DNA of 64,000 bases from Heliopora coerulea (lineage: Eukaryota > Cnidaria > Anthozoa > Scleralcyonacea > Helioporidae). This document shows, in pieces, positions 47,701-57,813 of this stretch (within the stretch, counting starts at the first letter, position 1; each line of letters opens with the position of its first letter). The notes below the pieces were generated by a model that was given only the letters and a program-made list of their open reading frames with translations, was not told where the DNA came from and did not search any database. The position numbers were made by a program, and so were the translations under genes. The DNA is taken from the NCBI GenBank assembly GCA_030142905.1, contig JASJOG010000046.1, positions 1,086,501 through 1,150,500 of the forward strand, given 5' to 3'.

Positions 47701-48129
47701 AATAATAAAACTTACACTAAGAAAATATAGTGTATTTGCATCGTATAATCACTGTTGTAACGTACTGGTGTTCCTGGACTGACGTCATGTCCGCTCACTA
47801 GATTCCAGCTTTTTTATCACACGGTCAAATGTTGAAAAGCTTCAAAATAGCCAACTTTAGCAGCGAAAAAATCCACGAAAATGAAATTTTTGTAATACAA
47901 GTTATACTACAATTTTTATCGGAAGAACTCAAATCTTACAAATATGTAAACTTTCGAAGGTCCGTACAGGCACTTTAACATTTCAATTACGCTCTACCAG
48001 CCCTAGTATTGAGCACTCTATTCATGGTAGCATTAATTTGTTTACTATATGGTTTCTTTGCTGCCGAGTGGAGTTGGAACACTTGTGTTATATATATATA
48101 TAAAACACACGTGTTCCAAATATATATAT

Positions 48130-49720
48130 ATATATATCAGTTATTCGTCTATCGTGAAGTAGTGAATATTGTTGAATAATTGCCTGTGGACGTAATTTTG
48201 GGACCAATCACCTCGTAGGACTTACGATAATCACCAATGTAATTATACTAAAAATTTATATCATGTGCATATAAATAGATGGCATGTATATTATACTCGA
48301 AGTACAACACGAGATTTTTTCTAAAGTTAGTACATAATTACACTTAAGATATCGTACCATAGGAAACGCCGTCAAAAGCCCAAACAAATTTTCAAGGACG
48401 AGGAAGACGGAATGGATGAGAAGGACGTAATAGCCAATTTGGACTTTTCCTTCCGTAATACCTTGACGAATGCTCTAAAGCGAACAAAAAACCAGATAGC
48501 ATTATGATTCATTGTGGCAAGTCCAAATAAACCCATTCCATCGAGGTTTTCAGTGTTATTATATATGAAGAAACAGGTGTTTTCGTCTTTGGTAACATTA
48601 AAATTACGAGGTGTAGTATAGAATTTAGAGTGTTAATAACAACGCGAAAATAATTTGTAACTCGAAAAATGCTACATAGTGCTTTCGGAAGGAATCAACC
48701 TTTGTTGAAACATCTCTTTCATCTTTTTTTCAAACGTAACCTTGCACAAAATGTTCTCATGTAAACTTTAGTTTTATTTGCATGCATTAGAAGATTACTT
48801 GATTTTGATTTGAAAGTTTGGGCATAACATCTACAGCGTTTAATGCTGACGTAAACGTTGTTTCCAAAAATTTGATATATTATGAATTGTTTTCAATAAA
48901 TCGAGTAATAGGAAAAGTGCTCATTTTATCGGTGTAGTATCTGTTGTGTGAGAGAGGTGGTCTGCTACAAATTATGTCGTATAAATAGGGATAGATGTAA
49001 TGACGTTCTCCAAGGGTCACGTAGAACTAACTCACATATCGGATCAGCTTGTGCAGCTAAGTCGACGTTGTCGTGTTGGTCATCATCTGGTTTGCCTTCA
49101 TTTACAGCTAAAAAAATGAAGAGAAGATTTTGTTTTAAGGGGCAAGCTAATGTTTGTGACGTTACAAATTGCTACCACAAATCATGTAGTGCAAATTGTG
49201 TCGATAATATCGCCCCGAACTTGATGTGATGAACACTCTGCGACAAACTTAAGACGGCAGAAGGTAGATTTTTTTAGCAGTGTCATGACTTATGTGAAAG
49301 AGATTGCCTGCAAAAATTATGCAGGATAAACAGTAGTGCTGATGTATACGTAACATATGTATCAAACAAAAAGTAACTCGCTTCTGGATCATCTTGTTTG
49401 TTTAAATTAACATTGTCGTCTTGGTGATCATGTGAATCACCTTTATCTATGGCTAGAAAAGAAGTAAGGTTTTGTTTATGGGAGCGAAGTTGATGTCTTT
49501 TTCGGAATAGATTGCTCTGACGAATCCTGTGAAAAAAAGCTGGGCTGATACCCCTAACGTGACAGATTACTGCGGCAAATGATGTGTTGAAAGCATGTGT
49601 TGTTTGCCGGCTGTTCAAGATACTACAAGCGACCCTGTTTTGATTTACGATACGTGGTTCGGGAAAGCCGGACCACGATCGAATATACGTGGTGACCTCC
49701 CTTATAATGAGAGGATTATT
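48130..49720 (-). repeat. Segmental duplication, copy A
   Basis: Direct-orientation relative of 51635-53160 with long stretches of high similarity (for example ctacatagtgctttcgg, attacttgattttgatttg, agagattgcctgcaaaa, gtgacagattactgcggc). Carries exon 2, exon 3 and a terminal exon of the secreted-peptide gene. Ends at a Penelope fragment (49739), which may have removed its signal exon. The left edge is the interspersed sequence cagttattcgtctatcgtg after a (TA)n run. Confidence 0.8.
48392..49452 (-). pseudogene. Acidic-pro/basic-tail secreted peptide, copy A, no signal exon found
   Basis: Acidic exon 49378-49452 (75 nt, phase 1-1: IDKGDSHDHQDDNVNLNKQ..), optional acidic exon 49036-49107 (72 nt, phase 1-1: VNEGKPDDDQHDNVDLAAQ), and terminal exon 48392-48474 with 26 residues and TGA: about six Arg/Lys, two His, no Asp/Glu, ending LRPSHPFRLPRP. 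Joining the 49378 exon to the terminal exon keeps frame and creates a Lys at the junction; joining through the 72-nt exon would create a TAG. Frames are preserved but no ATG/signal exon exists between 49.5 and 50.1 kb, so this is a partial gene copy or a set of extra exons of the 53.4-kb gene. Confidence 0.4.
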
Positions 49721-49738
49721 GATTGACAGGAAGGAAAC

Positions 49739-50250
49739 TTGCAACGAATTTCTCTTTCGAGCGTTCTTGCTCACTCACATCAATCTCTTCACCACGTCTC
49801 TCCTGACGATTTCACTATCATTTCTTCGTGTCGTTCGAACTCCAACTTTGAGCTTCTCCTTCGAGAGAGCTTATTGATATCGAAATTCAGACCCTCTCTC
49901 AACGAAAACATCTCATCCATTCCCCGTTTCTTTATTTTAGTTCTACGCGGCTCCCTTTCACTTCATTTTATTTTATTTCTACTTTCTTGTCACTTACATC
50001 TTGTCACTTTAATCCTATTGGTTAGTTCCCATGTTAGTTATCATCACGTGTGAATAGATAGATAGGTTTTTGTCTCACTTGTAAATTAGTCACTCTGAAG
50101 ATGTTGCACGTCCGCAACGAAATGTTAGTAAAGTTGTATTAAATACTTTGCTTTTTTTCTCTGTTACTATGGCTCTCCATATAAAAATCATGAGCTGCGC
50201 TTTCATTTTTATCTTACGTCTACGTTTTCTGCCCGGAAAATCAATAGCCA
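49739..50250 (+). pseudogene. Penelope-like fragment: GIY-YIG C-terminal end, 3' UTR and tail
   Basis: Plus frame reads SSVLAHSHQSLHHVSPDDF, then after the cysteine-serine block SNFELLLRESLLISKFRPSL and NENISS, the characteristic ending of one Penelope lineage (..LL.RESLLI.K..P.LN). It then runs through a 3' UTR, a hammerhead-like motif (50091-50130) and a tail (tactatggctctcc, ccggaaaatcaatagcca) shared with the inverted dimer at 9632-9980. Reverse transcriptase absent. Confidence 0.65.
50091..50130 (+). ncRNA. Hammerhead-like motif in Penelope tail
   Basis: CACT, CTGAAGA plus T, perfect stem II gttgc/gcaac around acgtcc, GAA, ATGT (one change from the ACGT palindrome), T, AGTA. ACT/AGT stem I pairs. 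Confidence 0.45.
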
Positions 50251-50254
50251 CGAT

Positions 50255-50450
50255 TGTAAAGAAACTGTAATTCTTATCATAAAATCGTAATTTTTATATA
50301 GTGAGTGGATATAGTAGCTTTTAGGTTTAAAATGATGTTAGCAAGCAAAAAGTTAATCAACAAATATGATTGATATAGTATAAAAACTAAACCGAAAATA
50401 TCCATCCTGGAACATTGTATTCGAGTAAACACAAGAAAAGACACAGTATT
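50255..50450 (-). repeat. Interspersed tail-like repeat, copy 1
   Basis: Shares with 62188-62386 the stretches ttgtaaagaaactgtaattc, agtgagtggatatag, aaaaagttaatcaacaaat, tatagtataaaaac and aaaagacacagt. On the minus strand it has the layout of a Penelope tail (GTCGAAATATTAC before it, tattttcggtttag inside). No coding. Confidence 0.6.
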
Positions 50451-50702
50451 CGTAGTAATATTTCGACTGAAACTGAAGAAAAGTGTGAACATTCTTTATC
50501 AGCTTTGATGACATCATGCGATGGTTCATTTCAGGCTCGATAGGTTTGATGAGAAACGCTTCGAGTATCACAATTAATTAAGTAATTAGAATTAGTCTGT
50601 TTACAAGAATGTAATATTTTAAAATTATTGAAGACAAAGTTCTTTGAGCTGCTTGTTATATGGGAAGAAGAATTAAGGAGATTACGTCATCGTGGTAGTG
50701 GT

Positions 50703-50834
50703 TTATTCTGCAGTAGTTGGTGGCTGTGTTGTGGTCGGCTCTTCTGTTGTAGTGCTTTCTTCAGCAGTCGTTGGTGGTTCTGTAGTTGTGATTTCTTCCG
50801 TGGTTGAGGGTTTATCTGTAGTCGTGAATTTGAC
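50703..50834 (-). CDS. Thr/Glu/Pro-rich short frame, possible mucin-like terminal exon
   Basis: 43 open codons ending TAA: KFTTTDKPSTTEEITTTEPP and more of TTAEES, TTTEEP, TTTQPPTTAE. A possible acceptor (cacgactacag) precedes part of it and the frame could be entered in phase 1, like the nearby peptide exons. It may be an exon of a secreted, O-glycosylated product between the two peptide copies, or only a degenerate triplet repeat. Frame 1 of the same stretch is also open but has no motif. Confidence 0.3.
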   Translation of the reverse strand, partial: VKFTTTDKPSTTEEITTTEPPTTAEESTTTEEPTTTQPPTTAE

Positions 50835-51198
50835 TTATCGTTTGCGGAATTTACATATGTTCTTGTAACCTGTAAGATTGGTAAGATGTGGTGAAATTCA
50901 GTTTCATTTGTTCTTCTTTCTAATTTCTGTAATATGCAATAACGACGAACTTACTAAGAATTTGTGAGGAAAATAGAAAGGAAAATCAAAACCGTGTCGC
51001 CTCTTTCTATGTGATAAAGTCACTCAAATTTTCTTACAATTTTGTCGGCTTAGAAAAGATTTATTTTCAAAATTTCTTGGCGAGTTAGCGTGCTAAGAGG
51101 ATCGTTTTGTAAGCTATTTAAAAAACTAGCAGTGTGTGCTTTGTGGGATTTAAGCGCTCCTGCTCGGATTTTAAATATAACATGTGTATATGTAATAC

Positions 51199-51241
<43 letters not shown>
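51199..51241. repeat. (TA)n microsatellite
   Basis: About 20 uninterrupted TA units; a similar shorter run lies at 48088-48138 next to copy A, and one at 51570-51640 next to copy B. Confidence 0.85.
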
Positions 51242-51243
<2 letters not shown>

Positions 51244-51634
51244 AAATTGGTAATACCGAAAGAATAATCCGGTTTAAGTGTAGATTTTATTTTGCTACGC
51301 CTTTCACCACTTTTCAGTAGTTCTTCAGTCTATTTATATCTTTAAGCTAACGTCATTAATTACTTGGTTAATCAAATAATTCCCTCATTATTGAGTTCAT
51401 TTCCACTAATTATTGAGTCCTTTCCGCTTATTAGAAATGAAGGCCAACCAAGAACCAGATAACGTTATGTTATTCACTGTAGCAAACTCAATACCCACCA
51501 TGTCGAGGATATTTAGCCTGCTTAAAACAAAGCGACATAACGACTGGGTCACACGAAAAGAATACATGTTATATAAAATATAATATATATATTATATAAC
51601 ATATATGTATATATAGATATATATAGATAATATA

Positions 51635-53160
51635 TTTAGCAGTTATTCCCCTATGGTGAAGTGAATATTGTTGAATAATCGCCTGTAGATGAATATCGAG
51701 TATTGTGACGTAATTTTGGGACCAATCAGCTGGCGGGATTTTCTATAATCACCTTTGAAATCTTACTAAAAATTTATATTACGCATACATAAATGTCATA
51801 TATATGATACTTGAAGTAGAAGACGAGATTTTCTAAAGTTGTTACATAATTACGCTGAAGATATCGTACCGTGATAAGTCCGAACAAGACAAGGATGATG
51901 AGGACGTTATGGGCGATATGGGCGATATGGGCGATAACGATAGGATGGTTTATAACGACGGAACGGTTTATAAGAAGGGAATCGGCCAAAACGATGGAAC
52001 GGGTGATGGTTTCTCGGTTTGTGCCCTAAAGCGAACAAAAAAGCAAATAGCATTATGATTGATTGTGGCAAGTCGAAATAAACTCATTGTGTTAATAACA
52101 GCGCGAAAATCCTTTGTATGACCCAGGCCGAGATTTACCGCGGAAAATGCTACATAGTGCTTTCGGAAAGAATCAACCTTTGTGGAAACATCTATTTCAT
52201 CTTTTTTCAAACGTAACCTTGCACAAAATGTTCTCATTAAAAAATTAGTTTCATTTGGAAGCATTAGAAGATTACTTGATTTTGATTTGAAAGTTTGGGC
52301 ATAACATCTACACCGTTTAATAAAGACGTAAACGTTGTTTCCAAAAAGTGGGATATATTATGAATTGTTTTCAATAAATCGAGTAATAGGAAAAGTGCTC
52401 ATTTTATCAGTGTAGTGTCTGTTGTGTGAGAGAGGTGGTCTGCTACAAATTATATCGTATGAAGAGGGATACATGTAATGACGTTTTGCAATGGTTACAG
52501 CTAAGTCGACGTTGTGTTGGTCATCATCTGGTTTGCCTTCATTTACGGCTAAAAAAATGAAGAGAAGATTTTAATTCAAGGGACAAGCTAATGTTTGTGA
52601 TGTAAGAAATTGCTGCCACAAATCATGTAGTGCAAATAGTGTGGATAATATGGCCTCTTGATTGATGTGATGAACACTCTGCGACAAACTTAAGGCGGCA
52701 GAAGGTAGATTTTTTTAGCACTGTCATGACTAATGTGAAAGAGATTGCCTGCAAAAATTATGCGGGATAAACAGTAGTACTGATGTATACGTAACATGTG
52801 TATCGAACAAAAACTAACTCGCATCTCGATGGTCTTGTTTGTTTAAATTAAGATTGTCGTCTTGGTGATCATGTGGATCACCTTTATCTATGGCTAGAAA
52901 AGAAGTAAGGTTTTGTTTATGGGAGCGAAGTTGATGTCTTTTTCGGAATAGATTGCTCTGACGAATCCTGTGAAAAGAAGCTGGGCTGATACCCCTAACG
53001 TGACAGATTACTGCGGCAAATGATGTGTTGAAAGCATGTGTTGTTTGCCGGCTCTTCATGATACTACAAGCGACCCTATTTTGAGTTACGATACGTGGTT
53101 CGGAAAAGCCGGACCACGATCGAATATACGTGGTGACCTCCCTTATACTGAGGGGATTAT
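51635..53160 (-). repeat. Segmental duplication, copy B
   Basis: See copy A. The left edge is the interspersed sequence cagttattcccctatggtg, tgttgaataatcgcctg. Copy B keeps the peptide gene's signal exon beyond its right edge. Confidence 0.8.
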
Positions 53161-53407
53161 CAATATTGGCTTTAACTTCTTGAACCCTCGAGGCTTCACA
53201 GTTCACACCATTAAGATATTAATATGATTATTAATTAAGATATTAATATGAGATATTAATATGATTAAGATATTAATATGAGTGTGATTAGAAGAGCTCT
53301 AAAGCGAGTCACTTACCACTTTGTTCATCTGCTGTGTGACCTTTTACTGTCAACATTTGAAGGATGAGAACGATCAATAACGGTGCAAGGACTGTACGCA
53401 GATCCAT
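51907..53407 (-). CDS. Secreted peptide precursor: signal peptide, acidic propiece, Arg/Pro/Tyr-rich cationic C-terminus (candidate antimicrobial peptide)
   Basis: Exon 1, 53317-53407: ATG, 30 codons (MDLRTVLAPLLIVLILQMLT..HTADEQS) and a strong gtaagt donor; a typical signal peptide. Exon 2, 52819-52893: acceptor ttcttttctag, 24 codons, Asp/His/Asn-rich (IDKGDPHDHQDDNLNLNKQ), donor gttagt. Terminal exon 51907-52025: acceptor cgctttag, 38 codons then TAA, with 9 Arg, 3 Lys, 4 His, 8 Pro, 6 Tyr and no acidic residue, ending YRPYRPYRP. Phases fit (1-1, 1). Exon 3-like sequence at about 52500-52548 (VNEGKPDDDQHN) has lost its donor. Acidic propiece plus basic C-terminus is the layout of cnidarian arminins and of proline-rich antimicrobial peptides; no homologue is recognised. 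Role is inferred from composition only. Precise processing site unknown. Confidence 0.6.
53213..53282 (+). repeat. AT-rich tandem repeat in intron 1 of the peptide gene
   Basis: Units of taagatattaatatga and shortened forms, five or so in a row. Confidence 0.7.
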
Positions 53408-53460
53408 GTCTTCAGTGTGAATTTCCTTTTATCTGTACCCGGTCTTCTTAAATCGATCTG

Positions 53461-53468
53461 TTATATAA
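53461..53468 (-). promoter_or_regulatory. TATA box of the secreted-peptide gene
   Basis: TTATATAA, reading upstream of the ATG at 53407 with 54 nt between. A start site about 30 nt downstream leaves a 5' UTR of about 25 nt. The position supports exon 1 as the true first exon. Confidence 0.5.
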
Positions 53469-53793
53469 CCCTCGGGCAATAAAGAGTGTTTATTGTTGTA
53501 CGTTGGTTGAATTCAAAGTATTTGCCTCTTAAGCTCAACAAGAAGTATCACTTGGTGAAGAGAAAGAGCATCCCTGTTTGTGGTTAAAAGGAGCGAACTG
53601 TATTGCCCATGATGGATGGTAAATATTGATTGGTTTCTTGGAGAACTACAAAAAATGGGAGCTATAATTTTTGTGCATGACCAGCCCGAGCATTGAAAGC
53701 GCAAGGAATTTAGAGTCGACTCGCATGGTGATTATATAAAGCATGAAATTGAACTTCAACTTCAGGGGTCGGTTTTAATAACATGAAGTTCCA

Positions 53794-53887
53794 TTAACCC
53801 TTGAACACCCAGTGTCCTATATATAGGACACACCTTGTGCAAAAGAATAAAGTAACAGACTAAGACAAAACACCGTTAAAGGGTTAA
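53794..53887. mobile_element. TTAA MITE (piggyBac-like), 86-bp body
   Basis: TTAA-cccttgaacaccc ... gttaaaggg-TTAA, with a central palindrome gtcctatatataggac. Related in ends and size to the pair at 26.2-26.4 kb but a different sequence. Lies upstream of the peptide gene. Confidence 0.6.
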
Positions 53888-56283
53888 AAAATAACCAATG
53901 TTCTTTTAATGGTCTATACGTTAAGATAGATCTATTCAAAGACCATGCACTTTCTTGCGAAAGTGTTGACGCTTCAATCTTGTTTAAGGTGGTGAGACAG
54001 TTTTGTCGAGATTTGAGAATGTAGACTTCTAAAAAGGGGAGATTTTTGCGAATGTTGTGGCCCCATCGGCTACGGGGCTTATTGATTTAATTCGTATTGG
54101 AACTTTAGAAGAAGATGCGGAAGGATTCCCGGGGCTAACTCTGATGCGATAGAATTTTCTATTTAAATTAAAGCTTCATACCACTTCATCTTCATCTCCT
54201 ACTGAAACCAACCGAACCGTACTCTCCTGACGAGAATTCCTTAAATTTGCCTTTATTTATGATTAAACGTATGTGGGTAAAAATTACACGGGTTGATATA
54301 GAAAATTAAACTTGAGCTTCTAAAGTATCAGATATTTTGGTACGAGATTTTTGTTTTTTGGCGCTGGTATGGAGAAAGGACCTTTGGATGTTTACATCGA
54401 AGTTATAGCTCGATATTTGGACAAATCCTGTTGAGACGAGTGCCAGTGTGGGCGTATGGTAAACCTACTTGACTCACCAAGTTCTAATTAAATCACGTTT
54501 TCCCGGGTCTTGGTTTTTTTCCCGGCCGACAACATGATGTGGAAGAACTGGAGAGTGAAATAAAATGTGAGCTAAGTCAGAAAAAATGGTAAAAGTGGAT
54601 GTTAAGCTATTCCTGATTTGACAAGAGTTCGTACATTAGACTCTGATTTATAAACTTCATTCTATATACCTTCAAAGACAGTTGACTTAAGTACGTCTCT
54701 TGTATGGATATTTCGAATTCAATCTCAATATCGAAACCGCTAGTTCAAAAAGAGTGTATATATTCTGGTTGGTAGCCAGACTTTGATAGGAGAGGTCATA
54801 TATTGCCAAAAAACCCTGTTGTTTTGACAATTATGTTTTCGTTAATTGTACACTCGGTCTTTCTCTTTTGATGTCTCCTAAGCCATTCGAGGTTTGCTCC
54901 GTAATCTCAAGACATTAGACACGTAGCACACCTTTCAGATTCAGTTTGTATCGCAGGAATACTACAGGCTGCGTGAAGAACTTCGAGGTTTGGAAAGACG
55001 CCTTATTATTCTCATTCTTTGATCGCGTTAGGGTGTTTCTGAGCATTCCAATATTTGTGAGGAGGTATATTACTTTCTATCAAGCCAAATGTCTTGGAAC
55101 TTCAATATTGTTAAAGACACTTGGACTGTTTGGTTATGAAGAGGGAGGCATGTAATAGGGGTTCAAGCGAACCCGTTGGCATCATCATAGCTACGAGGTG
55201 ATTGATGCAATTCTTGTTAGAACTTTAGAACTATATATGGAAGGACCGTCTACTCGTTGAGATTTAAGCGGCATTTATTAAAACCCCAAGGCCCGTGAGA
55301 GAAAAGAGTTCAAGCAAGATAGTATGGCTACAGCATTTAACCAATCATCTCCAGCGTTTCAACAATCCATCATTGACGTTGAAATGAACTGTGTATCTTG
55401 TTATCACCTCTGAAACTCTTCCAAATAAATCTGATCATTTGTTTGAAACGCCTGAAACTCATCGACGTTACATGTGACAACGTACCCGTGAAACGGTGGA
55501 AATAATTTGAATGAGGTGGTGTGTATAGAACTGGGACGGCGTTCAAATCACTCCGGGGACTATAACTTCCGTCTTGAATGAAAAATTCTAGTGGAAGTGC
55601 ACATTACCGTAGAATTTCCCTCAGTGTTTGGTTAAACTCCCAAGATTCAAGGACGCGGTTGCTGTTATTTCGTCGGCGGTCCTTTCGTCATAAGTTTTAT
55701 TTATAGATGATGCCTGACGTGATAAATCCATGTATATAGCACTAATTTTATCCAATAGTGGGTGTTCCAATTCTTGCAGTCGTGTAATTAACCCGTCTTA
55801 GTTGATACCGACCATCTGAGTTTGACTTTGGTTTGGCGGATTGTTTGTAATTTTACGTTTGATATTTTATTTTACTTCTGAGTCAGGATTAAGATTAGGA
55901 GTATGAGGGAGAGACTTCGTCACAAAATAAGAACCTAGTGAGCTGTTTGTGGTAAACAAAAATAGTTTCTTTGGCCGGTCATCCAAAAATCTGGAGGTGG
56001 TATAATGTTCTTTATCCGCCGTAGGTGTGCATTTTTGTCCTCCTTGGGCTATGACAGCTACCGAAGGCCCTGTTTGCCACCATCAATAACCGTTTATTTT
56101 AGTCATTCGAAAATTAGATTTTCTCTTGGAATTATCTGTTATAAACAGCGTAAACCATTTACAAGATGGAAAAGGTGACTATCAAAGTAATTGTTGAAGT
56201 AAAGAATTATTACCCCACCGGGTAAAATAAACTCAAGCACAAGTACGAGACAAAAGAACTTTTGTTTCTTTTTTATCCAGTAC
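53888..56283. other. 2.4-kb interval, no gene or repeat supported
   Basis: Short frames only, without motifs or splice context. An inverted repeat of about 22 bp per arm lies at 56225-56246 and 56287-56310 (aaataaactcaagc) and overlaps the end of the next entry. Confidence 0.5.
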
Positions 56284-56514
56284 TTATTGCTTGGGCTTGA
56301 GTTTATTTCGTGTGTTTATGCATATCCTTGCGTTGAACCAGGCTTTAGATTTTGGGCGTGGATTTGCGTAGTCAAAACAGACGACAAAAATTCCTTTTAG
56401 TATCGTTCCCAGCCTATTTGGGTTGCAACACTCTTTCATACGCCCACTGTTGAAAGCCAAAATGCATAAGAAAAATAACCAAACCGCAAAAACACTGACG
56501 CAAAGCAAAGCCAT
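56284..56514 (-). CDS. Possible small secreted peptide, 76 aa, four cysteines
   Basis: Starts with a real ATG in GCCATGG context. Residues 1-24 (MALLCVSVFAVWLFFLCILA..) are a convincing signal peptide; the rest holds ECCNP, VVCFDY and ARICIN (four Cys) with a Lys/Arg-rich end. Single exon, no recognised family. The last codons fall in a short inverted repeat, and no TATA box is seen upstream, so chance cannot be excluded. Confidence 0.4.
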   Translation of the reverse strand: MALLCVSVFAVWLFFLCILAFNSGRMKECCNPNRLGTILKGIFVVCFDYANPRPKSKAWFNARICINTRNKLKPKQ

Positions 56515-57669
56515 GGCCTTACGTTTATTCCCTCAACCTCTTAACTTCAGATGGGATAATGAACAGAGGGTGGATTAATTTGGGCAGGAAATAGCACTCT
56601 TCGAGACGAATTCAGAAAAGAAAACCTACGTGTGTTTGTGGAAATATTCTCAATCAACAACAAATGCGATTTTCACTGAAATCTTCGAAATCAATAACAA
56701 TATACTTTTGAAATCGTCCGAATCCATTTAGCAGATGGAAACAATGAAATTATTCTGTAGAAAAGTACTTTATATATACCGAAATACATTGTATTTAATA
56801 AATCGCAAGTGGTATTTATCCTACCTCGTATGGCATCTAAAGATACATTCCGTCGAAAAGAATCGACTGGAAAGAGTAGAAATTAGTGGGGTGGAATTTA
56901 ATTTTTTTAATCCTGCGCGATCAATTAATTTGCCGAAGAAAGACTTGCGATAGTTTGAAAATCTAGCCCTGGTGATCTTGACACCGCTACACCGTCTTCT
57001 GTAGCTTTTCACATGAAGATTTCAACTGTTATATTTCACATCAGAAACTGATATACAAACGCTACATGTAAATTGAGAGCAAGCCAACTTGCTAGATAAC
57101 CAATTTCCTATGTCTACAAATGACTCAGGCATTATCGAACGATTCACTCTTGATCACGTAAGAACTGGTTTTGAATTGTTTGTACAGTGTTTTTTTCCCT
57201 GAATGTTTTTGTGCTTTGTGTTGCTTCCTGAACTGGTCTGTTTTCCGAATCATTGGTTTGCCTTTGTGTTCTTTATGACGTAAGAATGCAGCTTAAGTAA
57301 AGAGTACAGGCGCTTTTACATGTGCGACTTTTTTTGTCACGCGATTATCATCTTGGTGTATGCGATATCTCCAGGACAGTCTACGCCGCAAGATTTGTGC
57401 TTATGACTCGTTTCAGTTCCTAACCGAGGCTGTCTTGTGTTTAAGGCATACGTCAGGATGACAATCGCTAGGCCAAAATTGCACAAATAACAGCGCTGGT
57501 CTGACCCACACAATACAATTGTCGCTTCTAATTGTTCATTGTAATGTATGCGATTAATAACCACGGCAAGCAGACAACTTAAGAAAATACAAAATAAAAC
57601 AAATTCCGAAAATAGACATCTTGTGTTCTTGATATTCAAGTTAAAAAACAAGAGTGTACAGACAGAGTC

Positions 57670-57708
57670 GGTGATATTTCGTCTTTATTCCAAAGACATT
57701 GTCAAACC
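57670..57708 (-). ncRNA. Hammerhead-like motif, left Penelope tail
   Basis: GGT, TTGACAA plus T (degenerate CTGATGA), stem II gtcttt/aaagac around ggaat, GAA, palindrome ATAT, C, ACC. Stem I GGT/ACC pairs; two core bases differ, so cleavage is unlikely in this copy. Confidence 0.4.
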
Positions 57709-57813
57709 AATGAGACTACAAGCAAGCGGTGATCTATATGTATAGCTATTTACAGACGCAGCGGAAGTATACAATTACAGGATGGTGTAAGCCAATGTGA
57801 TGGTTTAATGGCT

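Noticed and set aside
53213..53282. CRISPR-like or regulatory array
   Set aside because: Plain AT-rich tandem repeat without spacers of uniform length in a eukaryotic intron.
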